Source: Pegea sp. RAD2-039 | Taxonomy: Eukaryota; Chordata; Thaliacea; Salpida; Salpidae | Length of the DNA stretch: 64,000 nucleotides | Assembly: GCA_034620365.1 (NCBI GenBank) | Contig: JAQGEQ010000192.1 | Span: 4,087,001 to 4,151,000, forward strand | Direction of reading: 5' to 3' | Part shown: piece after piece, positions 12,235 through 24,324 of the stretch | Layout of the letters: the number at the start of each line of letters is the position of its first letter | Numbering within the stretch: position 1 is the first letter of the stretch | Position numbers and translations under genes: made by a program | The notes under the pieces: model-generated | Told to the model about the DNA's origin: nothing | The model's input: the letters and a program-made list of their open reading frames with translations, nothing else | Database searches by the model: none

Positions 12235-13590
12235 ATAGAGATCAAGTTTCTGTTTATAAACATTCTGTTAAACAATAAAGAAAATTAAAAATCATTATTA
12301 TTATTACTTTTGAAAAGCTTTAATTTACTATTAAAAAAACAGAATTTTAATTTTAAATCATTTCAACTCACAAAACTGCAGTCTATCACTACAAACAGCG
12401 TTAGAATAATATAAATATATTTTAGCCACTCATATTTCCTAAAAATATAGTAGTAAAAGCATTAAAATAGAATATACTCACTCTTTTCTTAAACATTCAA
12501 ATCATTTAACCTATTTAATAATTTTCCATATAACCTAAATAACAAAAAAGCTGATTTTTTTCTTTAATAACTTATAAACTTACTGGTTTCTTAAGTTCGG
12601 TGAAACTTACAATTCACGTTTCTACACGTACAAAAGCTTCCAGCATTTAACAGGCAGAAATGTAGTTTTTCTTGTTGACTGTAAAATTGTTTGATTTTCA
12701 AGACCCGATATATTGCATGCATCAACTTTTCTACTTTTTAAGCTAATATTATTTTTAATTTGATTTTTATCAAAGTACAAAATAGTATTTGATCTCAAAA
12801 CCGGTTTTAAATTAAACTTATTTTTCATGCAGTTTGCAAGTGAACATCTGGTATTTTGGGCGTAGGTTTCTTTTAATATTCGTAAGAATGGTGTTTATTT
12901 TCACCCTTATTTAGACTTTGCGCAAACCCTCTGCCCTAATTTCACTAGCTTCGATCTTCTGGAATCTATGTTGCGAGATAAAATGCGATGTTTTTGAGTA
13001 GATATTTGTTTAAATGAATATTTTACCATTTGTACATTCATATATTTTTACGATTAAATACTTGTATCTGCTTTCTAACTTCGAGGCTAGTTCCCTGATT
13101 TCATTTTTAAAGAAAACTATTAAAGCTAACCATCTTTAAGAAGTCAAATCGTTACGCATTTTTTCATAACTCTAGCGACGTTAGTAGAATTCGATTTAAT
13201 ATTTCATTTAATATCATTATTATCTTACAATAAAAAAACTACTTCTAAACTCGTTCTTTTTATAGGTAATGTATAAATTAAAAAAGTTTTTTATATCCAA
13301 GCTAATACCTGTTTAAATTAGGCTTTAATATAAAAACTAATCTTGATAAATTTTAGAAAATATTTTGTTCATAAATATCCATAAAATTGTTCAAGGTGTT
13401 GGGGAACTTCATTTGAACTTATCATAAAATTGTTAAGTGTATACTATCGACAAAGTAAAAATGTTGATATTTCCAGGGTATATATGAAATAAGAAAATCT
13501 TAAAATATTTTTTGCTAACAATTTTTATACAATTTTATTTGTGAAGCTTTTTGGTTAACTACAATTCACTTTACCCATACTTTTATTAAA
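12235..13590. other. Intergenic, nothing recognised
   Basis: A+T-rich sequence with short non-conserved open stretches on both strands; the longest (about 12622-12828, minus) has no splice or codon support. I see no RNA gene or repeat. Confidence 0.4.
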
Positions 13591-13979
13591 TTAATAACAA
13601 CAATAAAGCTTGCTTCGGCTGAGAACGGCCATGTTAGCAAGCCAGGGCAGATATTGTAGAGATTCAGCGGCTGCCCATGCAACAGGATTCCACGACAACA
13701 AGATAGGAACAGACGGACTGATGCAGCTACTTCTAGATATCGTCACTAGAGTTCCCAAAACTACACTGAGTACAGTGATGAACTGCATACGAGACTTCAA
13801 CTTTAGATTTAAATTCGGAGTTTTACGTCTCCTAGAAGTGTTGCCATAAAACAAACTAAAAAGGCCTTTCTAGTCGGGTTTCGATGGACTTTTCCCTGTC
13901 GCAAATATGTCCACCAGGGCTTGAAACCAGGAGCTTCCACGTGTTAGGCGAACGTGATAACCGCTACACTAAAGAGAAA
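13591..13979 (-). mobile_element. tRNA-Val-headed SINE, about 390 bp
   Basis: Read on the minus strand, 13971-13940 matches the D arm and anticodon arm of an animal tRNA-Val(AAC), including GTGTAGCGGTTATCACG and GCCTAACACG. A decayed T arm follows at 13930-13914 (CTGGTTTCAAGCCCTGG). Then comes a body of about 320 bases that is clearly richer in G+C than its surroundings, ending near 13591 in a short TTATTGTTGTTATTAA tail. A pol III box A/box B head, an unrelated body and a simple tail are the defining layout of a tRNA-derived SINE. The acceptor stem does not pair and the T loop is changed, so this is not a working tRNA gene. I could not identify clear target-site duplications. No second copy was noticed in the window. 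Confidence 0.65.
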
Positions 13980-14170
13980 ATTTATCTATTATTTCCACAA
14001 CAATCACTTTTAACCCCCATTTTTGTATTAGTCAAAAAGTCAACTGGCAGAGATACTATTTGCAACGTGATTAGAAATTCGTCATAAAATAAAAAACGTT
14101 ACAAGGTCAGTTGATATAAGCAACTCGGTTTACAAACTGTTCATTACAGAAATACCGATCCTAATATCAA

Positions 14171-14464
14171 ATGTTACTTTTTGGCGCTAAGAAACCGGCG
14201 TTAGCTGTAGCCAAGGCAAAGAAAACTCTTCAACCCAGAACTTTTCAAAATATTTGTTTGAAATTTTCATACAGAAAAGTAATCAGTTGCTGTTTATAAA
14301 CTAATCTTGAAAAACTAATTATCTAAGATGCCTACTAACAAGTATCAACTACTTGCAGATGTAATTACAAAAACTTCTTCCAGTTTTAATTGAAGTATAT
14401 ATTTAGAAAGTCATTTAGATAAACAATCTAACTTTTACAGTATATCATCTCAACTGTCAAATAA
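14171..14464 (+). CDS. Possible small basic protein, two exons
   Basis: ATG at 14171 opens 36 codons starting MLLFGAKKPALAVAKAKKTL, up to a donor AAAA|GTAATC at 14278/14279. A possible acceptor TTTTACAG (ending 14440) adds seven codons to a TAA at 14462-14464, giving 43 residues. The first exon is richer in G+C than its surroundings and rich in Lys and Ala, as in a mitochondrial presequence or a small ribosome-associated protein. It converges on the fibrillarin 3' end. No family is recognised; it could equally be an isolated first exon or chance. Confidence 0.2.
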
Positions 14465-14643
14465 CACCATAACTAGGGCAGTAAATCTATTTTTAATAAT
14501 CCACGATTTGGAATTCTCAACTACAAATGCCGTTGATAATGTTAACAAGAGTTTTAAAGTTTCCTAAACTAAGTTGAAACAACGAAAAATTATAGCCGGA
14601 CACCAGACCCCAGCATATTTCAACATCAATGTTTGTTGAAAGT

Positions 14644-16079
14644 TTATTTCTTTGCTTTTGGTGGTGGTCTGTAAACACCAACAACCACGGCATGATCTCT
14701 TTCATAAGGTTCAAGAGTCATTTGCTCTTCAGGCTTCAATTGGTCTTTTCTTAGCTTCTTGACTTCATCAGCAAACACTGATTCAGGCTGTGCTGTGGAA
14801 TCGATGCAAGATGCCTATACAAAAACAATGACAAAGTGAAATTAGTGGCAAATCTAGAGAAGTAAAACGAACTTTGATTGAGATCACATAATGTCCTTGG
14901 TTCTTCAAGAAGCTTTCTGCATTAATAGCAACTATACGAGCTTGATCAGGTTGGGCAACATCAGCAAAAATAGTATCAACCATACCTTGAAAATAAATGT
15001 GTTAACTGTGATGAAAAACAATATTATTAATTCACTCACCAACAAGCATTCGATATTTCCAAGGATGTCTGGCATCTTCGATAATTGGAACAATATTTGT
15101 TCGTTTCTTTGCTACATTCAGCAAATCACGACCAGAACGATGTGAAAATTCGACTGCATAAACTTTGCCTTCCTATAAATTAGTAAGTTTGAATCAAGAA
15201 TTTATAGAACAATTTGATGAACTTACAGGGCCAACAAGATCAGATACATGGGAAACAGTGGTGCCAGAAGCAGCTCCTATATACAAAACCTTGTAACCAG
15301 GTTTGATGTAGATTTCTTTGACGCCACCAAGTATTGATGCAGCTAATTTAGATCTAAATGGATTCCATGAACGGTATTCAATCTTTGTTCCATTTTCCTT
15401 TTAAATAACAAATATAGAATCGAATGAAAATAAATAATTGAAGAATTACTTCAACTTCAATCTTTTTTTCGCCATATACTGTTTCACCAGGAGTTAGATT
15501 TCTTGTTACCAGGGTATCTTCCTTTCCTTTGGCGATAAACACTCCTGGATGACGATGTGGGACAATTGTTGTGGTTCTTGGTCCGCCTCGACCTAACGAC
15601 AAACTTGATTAAAAACTTAAATATTTTTCAATTTAATTGGTACTGACCAAAACCTCCTCGTCCGCCACCTCTGCCACGACCACCGCCGCGGCCTCCAAAA
15701 CCGCCACCACGACCTCCAAAGCCGCCACCACGGCCTCCACCGCGTCCTCCAAAACCGCCACGGCCACCACCGCGGCCCCCAAAGCCCCCTCGGCCACCAC
15801 CGCTATCTCTACCACCTCTGAAGCCTCCACGACCACCAGCTGCAAATATCATGTTAGAATTATATTATTAATAAATTTAATAAAAATTTTAAAAATAATC
15901 GATATCTTCAAAAGTCTTTTCAATGAAAGTATATATTGAAATGTTCACAAGATTAAAATTAAATGTTATTTGATACAACTAATTACAAAGAATCAAATAT
16001 ATGCTATCATCTATAATCTCTATCATTATTTTCAGTAAAAAAGTTGCTCTTCAAAAAACTTACACATAATTCTTCCCAT
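14644..16079 (-). CDS. FBL: Fibrillarin, rRNA 2'-O-methyltransferase
   Basis: Seven exons, 16079-16064, 15839-15648, 15592-15450, 15397-15227, 15172-15040, 14985-14873 and 14814-14644, join in frame to 312 residues (human 321). The first exon encodes only MGRIM. Residues about 6-70 form the glycine/arginine-rich domain (repeats of [12 protein letters not shown]), the site of arginine methylation and nucleolar phase behaviour. The rest is the Rossmann methyltransferase domain: [20 protein letters not shown] is the SAM-binding motif, with [40 protein letters not shown] and [17 protein letters not shown] following, and it ends [19 protein letters not shown]. It is the catalytic subunit of box C/D snoRNPs, methylating rRNA riboses in the nucleolus. 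It points away from EMG1, the next gene, another small-subunit processome methyltransferase. Confidence 0.98.
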
Positions 16080-17972
16080 TATAATATCTAATTTGGTTTA
16101 CTAAAATATAAAACTTAACAAATTCTGCAAAAAGATTTGAAAATTTTGATTAATCTTTGAAAGAAAAAAAGTGATTATTAATTTCTTGTCTGTAACCAAT
16201 TTTCATCTATATATTTTTCAAAGTATACAAAAAATATTTCCAAAAATTATAAGTAACATAATTATTTAATATAAGTAAATTATTGAAACTTGCTAGTCTG
16301 TAGAAAACAGTTATCAACATATAAATCTTTACATTGAACTAAATATAATGAGCAAAAACAATTATTAACATTGTATAGCTCACTAACATGAAACAAAAAA
16401 GTTTAAATAAGTTTATTATTTAGAATTATATTAAATAAGTTATATATAGAAAAATATAGCTTTAACTATAAGTTTCTTAATTTACAGATATCTAGATAAA
16501 AGAGATATCTAATTTCATACATAACCTCTAATTATCTAAATAATTGAATTTATTTTTGTTTTAATCAAAACTACACAATTATTTCTTATAACTAAGTATT
16601 TGCACAGTGATTTAAGTTAAAAAATTAATTAAATATATTATCATATGAAACATTAATACAAAAAAAACACAAAAAGTAAAGTCATAAAATTAAATAACTA
16701 TATAATTTTAAACTAGTATATGACAAAAACATCTAACGACTTTTTGCAGGCCTATGTAGGCCTAACTATTAGAAGAAAGAGAGATTAAACTTTCGATCAC
16801 AAATTTTAGAGACCATGCTACAATGTTACCAATTAACAAATTTAAATGTACTAAAAATTTACTAAGAACACTATAAAGTCATTATAGGCACGTCAGCAAA
16901 CTACCGACGGTTGCAATGATAAATTAATAAAATAGAGTAATAATGACTCAAAAAGTAAAAGAATGTCTAAAAAATAATAAATAGCGTAGACCACTAAGTA
17001 AGAACTTTAGACATAAACCTTTTCTTAAATAGTTTACACAGATTTGAGTCCAAAGAAATATTGTGAAGTTTGTGTACTTCTTATTTATAATAATTTTTTA
17101 ATTTGGGAATATTAAGAGATAGATAGTTAAGATTATATATCGCTCGCTCTGTGAGGAAGCTCTGCTTAATACTATTATGAATAGAAAGGAACTCAAGCAA
17201 AATAGATTTTACATAACAAAAAGCAAGTCCTCTAGTCACAAATATCTAAATTCAGTGGATTTGAAAGTTTATGGACACTTATTTTATTTATTTAAGTATT
17301 CGGCTGATAAAAATATTTTGATTTAGCTCGTCATTAGCTTATACTATAAGTCTATAAGACTATATTACTAGAAAATTATTCTTTGAGTTTACCTTAAAGG
17401 AATATATTTTCATCGCGTAAGAAATATATTTTTTATTTCAAATTATATAAAAATAAATCAAGCTTAATACTTAAGAACTATTATTGTTAATTTAAGGTTA
17501 CATCTGGTAAAGACTCATTCATGTATTGTTAGTAATTATTTTTCTTTTTCATCTTATCTTCAATGATTTAATTTTCTACTGTGGTTGGCCAGCTCAGCAA
17601 TGTAATTTATTGAAAAGAAATTATAGTATCTAGTTGCAATTTGAGTAAATGTTATAAAATACTTTTCATTCATCTGAAAGTAGAAAATTATAAATTGTTT
17701 GTAGCGTTTTAAAATTAGATATATGTTAAAAACTAAAAATTTTTACATTTAGCTCTAGCTTATAAAATGTATTAAACTTTTTGATTTTGGATACTATACT
17801 ACCACACAAAGCCTAAATTGTATTTCATTTGTACTGTAGTTTTACTGTGTAATGATGTTAAATTTATTGTAACTTTTATTTCTGCCTAACAGTAATCAAA
17901 GAAAAAAGAATATAAAAAAGCTATAATCAAAGACAGCTTTCTTAGTGACAAAACTAGTTTTTAAGAGTTAAT
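16080..17972. other. Spacer upstream of fibrillarin
   Basis: Very A+T-rich, no coding exon recognised. The fibrillarin promoter should lie at its left edge, but I see no clear TATA, TOP-like or initiator motif to report. Confidence 0.4.
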
Positions 17973-18275
17973 GTTTTCTCATACCGCACAATTACTACTT
18001 GGAACCAGCTACCCTCACACATTCTCATGTCAGAATCACTCGTGCTGATGATATTTCCAACACTGCCATTTCTAAACTGTGATTTTCCTCTTTTTTAACT
18101 TATTAACATTCTATGTAGTTGTTAACTGTTATATGGCTTGAGGACTACTAAAGTGTCATCTTTTGCTTTCTATATTTCTATCTTAATACTTATTATTTGC
18201 TAGAATGTGTGTTGGCAGGAGGTGGTCTTTTCGGGCACCCTCCTTCGAATTTATTGAAATAAATAAATTGATTAA
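17973..18275 (+). mobile_element. 5'-truncated 3' end of the 34.2 kb LINE family
   Basis: The sequence from TTTTCTCATACCGCA to an AAATAAATAAA tail aligns by eye with 35608-35906. Both carry the end of the reverse-transcriptase ORF, CTCATACCGC, TGCCATTTCTAAACTGTGA with the stop, and the terminal hairpin before GGCACCCTCCTTC. Relative to the other copy, about 25-30 bases are deleted in the last ORF segment, and the codons are broken. It is a dead fragment with many substitutions, hence an older insertion. Confidence 0.85.
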
Positions 18276-18944
18276 AAAGATAGTAAAGACTATGCAACTA
18301 CAATGGAAGGTTGCATAAAATTTTCAATAATAAGAAAAAATTTTGTTTTTAATTCATACTGTTTTACTTTCATCATTTTTATATTATCTAAGAATGGATT
18401 TATATAATAGTCTGCTATAAAAATATCTTTTTATTGTCATAAAGAAGAAGTTTGGTTTAACAATAAAAAGCCAATTTAGTTTTTCATCACATGGGCTTAT
18501 AAAGTATAGGAGCTAACTTCGAATCATATCCGTGTAAAATAATTCAATTTTTTACTTTAATATGATTGCAGTTTAGTTAGAGGCTAATTTATTTTATTGT
18601 TTTTTTCTACGTTGCACTTAAAAATAAAGATTTTTAAATGTTGTAAGTTATTATGATTGTTTTTGCGATTTAATGCTTTTAGCTAGTTTTAGCAATAGTT
18701 TATCATTATACTGAGTTATTTTAATCATTTTTTTTTATTTTTTTGTAAGATATCGTTGCTAATTCTTTATTTTAATTTTTACAAATAATGTCTTGAAAGT
18801 ATAACTATTTAATATAAGTAATATAGGTAATTAGATTATTTCTGTCTGTTTAATTGACTATTTTCAATAAAATTATTTTTACTTGATATGAAATAATTTA
18901 TTAATAAGACTAATTGTAAAATGTTTTTATTAACTGATTTATGA

Positions 18945-19022
18945 AAAATTTAAGAGTAAAATTAAAAGTAGATTTAAGAGTATAAATAAAAGTATAAGTA
19001 GGAGAGTTAAGAGTAAAATTAA
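18945..19022. repeat. Imperfect short tandem/direct repeat
   Basis: TTAAGAGTAAAATTA occurs near both ends, with related TTAAGAGTATAAATAAAAGTA units between. It lies about 240 bases upstream of the EMG1 start; nothing suggests function. Confidence 0.4.
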
Positions 19023-19257
19023 TTTTTATAAAATTGTTAACAAGTATATACACATTATTAAAGATTGATTTGTATTGTAATATTTTAGTTATGATATTTG
19101 AAACATATTTTATCTAATTTATAATTATTGATATAGTCTGAATTTTATTAAATTTTAAAACTTTGTCTAATAAAAATTTTGGAGTTGTCATAAGTACACT
19201 AACTCATATCTATTCTGTTTAAAGGTTTTTTTTTAATGTTACAAATTCAGTTTTGAA

Positions 19258-20940
19258 ATGTCAAACAATCTTAAAAGGAAACAAGAAAGTGATTCTGAAA
19301 GTGATTCAGAAGCTCCAGTTAAATTGTTAAAAACTCCAAAATATTATGAATCTGGAAAACGTTTAATTGTTATATTGGAAAATGCTAGCTTAGAAACAGT
19401 CAAGGTATTTCAATTAATTATAATGATATATTTTATAATATTATTTATTAAACATATACTAATTATAAATATATTTAGTTATACTTAATGTTCATTATTT
19501 TATTTTAATGAAATATTATGACCATTAGATATGTAATAATAAAATAAACTTTATTAAATTGATCAGATAACTCTGATGTTTCAATTTTATCAAAACAGAA
19601 AATTTGTTGTATTTTTACTTGATTTTACTTTTATATTTTAAAATTTATTAGTATGGTATACATTTACTAATACCTTAGTTATGCCTTATATAAATAAACT
19701 AACCATATATATATATCTTTTTGCATATAATTATAATGATATTATTGAATTATATATTTTTTAGAGATTGACTATTTACCTATTATAATGAGTTTATATT
19801 AGATATTTATTTTCATCAATTTTATGATTTATTTTTATTAGTTATGCTTTTTAAGGCAGTTTCCATTTTTGAGTTGCTAAATTACTTTATTAGTTTATTT
19901 TAATATAATTCCAGAGTATTTACTTTTTAAAAGCTTCTATAAACTTTCACAACTAATGGAACTATATTTTAAAGGCTAAAAAATGTTTTGAGTTATTGAA
20001 TTGTGACAAGCACAAACATATAATTCTCAAAAATAAACGAGAACCTGGAAGTTGTCGTCCTGATATCACCCACCAAAGTCTACTCATGTTGTTTGATTCG
20101 CCACTAAATAGAGCTAATCTATTGCAGGTAATCTAAGTAAACAGTTGATGCACTGATGATATTTTTTCTAAAGTAAATATTTTATTGAAAATTAATTAAA
20201 CTCTCTTTGTCTAATACAACTTGTAAAGATTTTTGTATACTTGAAAGTTAACTAAACTTTTATCAACTGTATTGGTGCAGCTTGCTTTCTTTTTAATTGA
20301 TAAATATTTGATCATCTACATTTAAGGTTTATGTCCATACAACCAAAAATGTTTTGATACAAATTAGTCCTGAAACAAGATTACCTCGAACATTTGATCG
20401 TTTTTGTGGTGTTATGGTTCAACTTCTAAACAGGTTGAGTGTACGAGGAAAGTCATCCAAAGGATTATCTGCTAATCACAAACTACTGAAGGTTTTTGAT
20501 CATTTCAACTTTAATAGCAATTACAATATTTAATATCTGTTTATTTTAGCATCTATTTCATCAAATACTTTCACTTCTTCTCGCTTATTCAATCTAAAAT
20601 ATTATCAATTTCTAAAGGTGATTAAAGGACCAGTTACTGACCATCTTCCACCTGGATGCCAGATTATTGGCACTTCTTATGCTTGTGATGATCTTGTTCG
20701 ACCGCAAGACATTGTTCCCTCTGATTCTCCTGTAGCTGTAATCATTGGAGCAATGGCGCATGGAGCTGTGAGTATTTTTGAGCTTTGCAATCAGCTGTAG
20801 ATAATCACATTTATTTTATATTTTAGATCGACGATTCTTATGCCGAAAGAACTGTTAAAATCAGCAACTACCCGCTATCTGCTGCTCTCACCTGTTCGAA
20901 GATTTGTGATGCTTTTGAATCTAAATGGGGCATCCACTAA
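19258..20940 (+). CDS. EMG1: EMG1/NEP1, rRNA pseudouridine N1-methyltransferase
   Basis: Five exons, 19258-19404, 19975-20127, 20327-20491, 20618-20767 and 20827-20940, join in frame to 242 residues (human 244). The N-terminus is a short acidic/serine tail (KRKQESDSESDSEAPVK). The SPOUT-fold core is strongly conserved: RLIVILENASLETVK, CFELLNCDKHKHIILKNKRE, RPDITHQSLLMLFDSPLNRA, ISPETRLPRTFDRFCGVMVQ, GPVTDHLPPGCQIIGTSYA, IIGAMAHGA and VKISNYPLSAALTCSKICDA. EMG1 methylates the hypermodified pseudouridine of 18S rRNA and is needed for 40S assembly in the SSU processome. Most introns are phase 0. A weak duplicated AATAAA-type signal lies near 21036. It diverges from fibrillarin, a functional partner in rRNA modification. 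Confidence 0.98.
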
Positions 20941-21902
20941 AATTGATTTTAAGATGCTTTCTATCAAATAGATAAATTATTTAATTTGATGTAGTTTCAT
21001 CTTTGATGTGGTTTTCTTATTATATCAACTAACATCTTTGTAATAAACTGACAACTAAATAACTAGTCTTGTGATATCATCTGATTTATATGGGAAAAGC
21101 TGAAAGTAGATTGTTGCAACTAAAAATTAATTAATTTCAGTTACAAACATATTTGACTATTTGTACTGAACAAGTTTTGCAAAATCTTTTTCTAAAAGTA
21201 TTTAGTAATTTGCTAGCTTCCAGAAAAGTTTTTCATGCGACTAATACTCATAGACAAATGCCTGGAAAAACTTAAGCATTTTTAGCACCTTAGCCACCAA
21301 TGAGTCATACAAGATTTTAACTAATGTATGATTTCTTAATTCCGTCTGATAAAAGTCTAAAAAAGTATTGTACCTTTTAGTATTAAATGAAAAGACTTAC
21401 AGTTTGAAAATGCTCGAGAAAGGTGGCTATCAATTAATTTAAAGTATTTTACATTCTTTTAAAACTAGTCAAACTTTAATTTTGTCGAATTCCTCTTTTC
21501 AATTGTCAATGACAACTTTGAGTCTGATGAAAACAGATGTTAGCTTCAATACAAAACTATTGTCAATAAGTGATTTAACTTAAGATAAAAAATAAGAAGC
21601 TTATAGATAAATGTCTTGTATCAATTCTTGAAACAATTTGAAATTGCAAAGTATGGTGATGTTTGTACTTCATTACTGTAGTAATTTCTAAATTCTTTGA
21701 CACCTGTTACGCTTTTGTATATCTAAAATGTATTTTCTAGCTGATAATGAGGAACATTATAAAAACATTTTTCTGAGTCGTCGAAAACAGTAGTTTTAAT
21801 AAATTGAAAAACCAAGATTAGTTTGAGGCAACCAACCAAGGAGTATGAACAATCTAGCAAAATGACTTAGTAAAACGATCAATCAATCAAGCAGTTCTAG
21901 CA

Positions 21903-22067
21903 ATGCCAAACCCTCCACTAAAAAGAAGCCCTCTGTGCCCTGTGTCGTCTTGTAAAGAGCAGAAAGAAAATTGTAGAAACTTTCTCAGTATTGATTGTGG
22001 GAATCCCACCCGTAATGATATTGTGCTTTCTATAGCTAATTTACCAACCATAAAACAGAGATTTTGA
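21903..22067 (+). pseudogene. Isolated 54-codon open stretch, possibly an old coding fragment
   Basis: Opens MPNPPLKRSPLCPVSSCKEQ and stops at TGA 22065-22067. The base composition is less A+T-rich than the flanks, and it has a cysteine- and proline-rich start. Upstream codons in the same frame are closed. No family is recognised; it may be a remnant of a mobile element ORF or a retrocopy. Confidence 0.2.
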
Positions 22068-22080
22068 TGGATAGGTAACG

Positions 22081-22146
22081 TTTTCAAAGTGTGAAGTAAA
22101 TGTTTTCAGAGTGTGAAGTAAATGTTTACAGAGTGTGAAGTAACTG
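22081..22146. repeat. Three 22-bp tandem units
   Basis: TTTTCAAAGTGTGAAGTAAATG and two near-identical copies (22103 and 22125) lie head to tail, differing at only a few positions. A recent minisatellite with no apparent function. Confidence 0.85.
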
Positions 22147-24324
22147 TGTTGCATGGCAAACTCTCATACGGCTAGAATCAAAAAAATCAATCATGTGTTA
22201 TGAACGTATGTAACAACTCTAAAAATAAACTATAAGATGATGAAAAAGATATGGAATTGTAACAATTTCTTTGCAAAATATTTTTTTAATTTGCAAATAT
22301 ATAATAATTCAAGCTATTTGATAATCCAAAATTAGTTACTATATTGGTTTTAATCAATCATATCAATGCTATAAATAAGCTTTCTTTGTTATTCAATCCT
22401 TTTATTATACCCTTAAAAAAATAATAGTATCTTTAATATATCCATTTCGCAAAAAATGAAAATTTTTATATCTATTAGTTTAAAAAGGTTCAAAAATAAA
22501 CTCTTATTAGAAAATTTTGCATGCTCCAGTAGCTACAAACGGGTGTATTCTTTCTTAGTTTTATATAGTGCATGTTTTGAGTTGTTGTTTTTGCCATAAA
22601 TGATACCAAATTGTTTTGCAAATTTTCTTTGTGTACCTTTAGTAAATAACAAACTAAGTAGTTAGAATTTAATACTATGAATATTCTATTATTAACCAGA
22701 TATAATTATGAAATTAAATTTGGCCAATTAATAGTAATTTTTAATAAAAAAAGACTGAAAAATCAGCAATAATAACACTCCATTATTGTTATTAAATCTA
22801 ATACAATTTCTAATTATAGCAAATTTATTATTGCCTAATATTTAGTAAGATCTTTTTTATAGTTTATCCAAAAGCATTTTATAAATTGTTTAAATAAGTT
22901 ATATACATATTTTTTCTAAAATAGTCAACTATACCTCAGTGTTTGATTTTGATCTTATTCATAGACTAATATTTTACTTTTAATATAAAATTGTTTAAGG
23001 TTTATATTATAAAATAAAAGTATTTTTTTGTTTGAAGTTTAAAACTTGTGCTTAGACTTTGTATTTTAATCTTGGAAATTTAGTCTTTTTAATGTTTACC
23101 CAGAAAAATGGTTTATTATTTGATAAAAAGTATTAAGAAATGAGATTTAAAAAGTGTTTAAATGTTACTATTTTTTGTTTAAAATATCAAACAAAAATAT
23201 ATTAACTTGAAAATTATAATCAATAATTTTATACTAAGTATGTTGTTTTGAATTATGCGTGCTAACATAATTACTTAGTTCTAATTATTTTGTATATATT
23301 TTATTTTAATTAGCTAATTTTTTCTCAGCTGACCTAAATATCATTAATAAGCTCTGTAAAGTAAAATTGTTTTAAAGTATTTATTAATCAGTGAATTCAA
23401 TAGTTATTATTTTAGTAGAAATCAATGTTTGTTTTCAATCATATGATAAAAATATTTTGATAAACATTTTACTTAATTTTTTTCTAAGTTTCTCTGACAT
23501 AACTACTTTTGCACGATTAGTTTTTAAGTATTTTTAGATTGTTGAAGTAGTAGCTTTTGATAAAAAGAATTGTTTGTGATTTTAAGAAAAATATAATATA
23601 GTATCATTGTTTTCTTAATTAATTGATTATAGTGTAGTTAATTTTGTTAGTATTTGTTTACTAGATATGTACTATTATCATTGTTAACTTCTATAGTATT
23701 GTTAAATATATATGTAAGGATTGAAAATTGTTGTTATTTTATTTGTTATAAGGTGATTTTACTTGATTAGATCCATATACATTTGGTGATATTAAATTAT
23801 ATATAGATATTTTTAGCTATATGAGATATAAAACTGTTTATATCTTATAATAGTTTTACTTATTATTGATGTAATAGATTTTGTTTGTCAGAAATCTTTA
23901 ATATATTATAATTTTAAGTTTAGTTGAAACATTATTTGGATGTTAAAAAATATATTATTTTGTATTTTAATTTTTGTTACAATCGATGAATTAGTAGTAT
24001 TACATATATTCTATATTGTATAAGTCTGTTTACTTTGATGTTACTCAGCAATAATTGATTTTGTGAAAAGCTATTAAGATTATTATTATTTTCCTAAATA
24101 GGTCTTGTGTAAAGTGAAAACTATTAGGTTCTTCTTAAATAATTATTTTATTCAAAATATGACCTTGAATAAACTCAAAATATAATCTTAGATATAATCA
24201 AATGCATTATTATTTTTAAACTTCAAAGGTAATTAATTTTTGTTTTGTTCTAAAATTGTAACTTTTCTTATTCTAAATTTTCAGATTTTTTTTTTCAATA
24301 ATTCTTTGTGCTTAATTATAAAAT

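Larger units (their letters stand above)
20941..24324. other. Spacer between EMG1 and FCHO
   Basis: Mostly A+T-rich. It contains a less A+T-rich island at about 21880-22070 and the 22-bp tandem repeat listed below. I see no spliced gene, RNA gene or intact element. The FCHO promoter and any 5' UTR exon must be in the right-hand part, but no motif stands out. Confidence 0.4.

Noticed and set aside
12622-12828. 68-codon open stretch, minus strand
   Set aside because: No recognisable similarity, no supporting splice or composition signal; consistent with chance in A+T-rich DNA.
13914-13979. A functional tRNA-Val gene on the minus strand
   Set aside because: D and anticodon arms match tRNA-Val, but the acceptor ends do not pair and the T loop has lost the standard TTCGA pattern; the attached body and tail fit a SINE better.
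15628-15939. Long open frames rich in Ala/Val/Thr on both strands over the fibrillarin GAR exon
   Set aside because: They are out-of-frame readings of the low-complexity Gly/Arg coding repeat.
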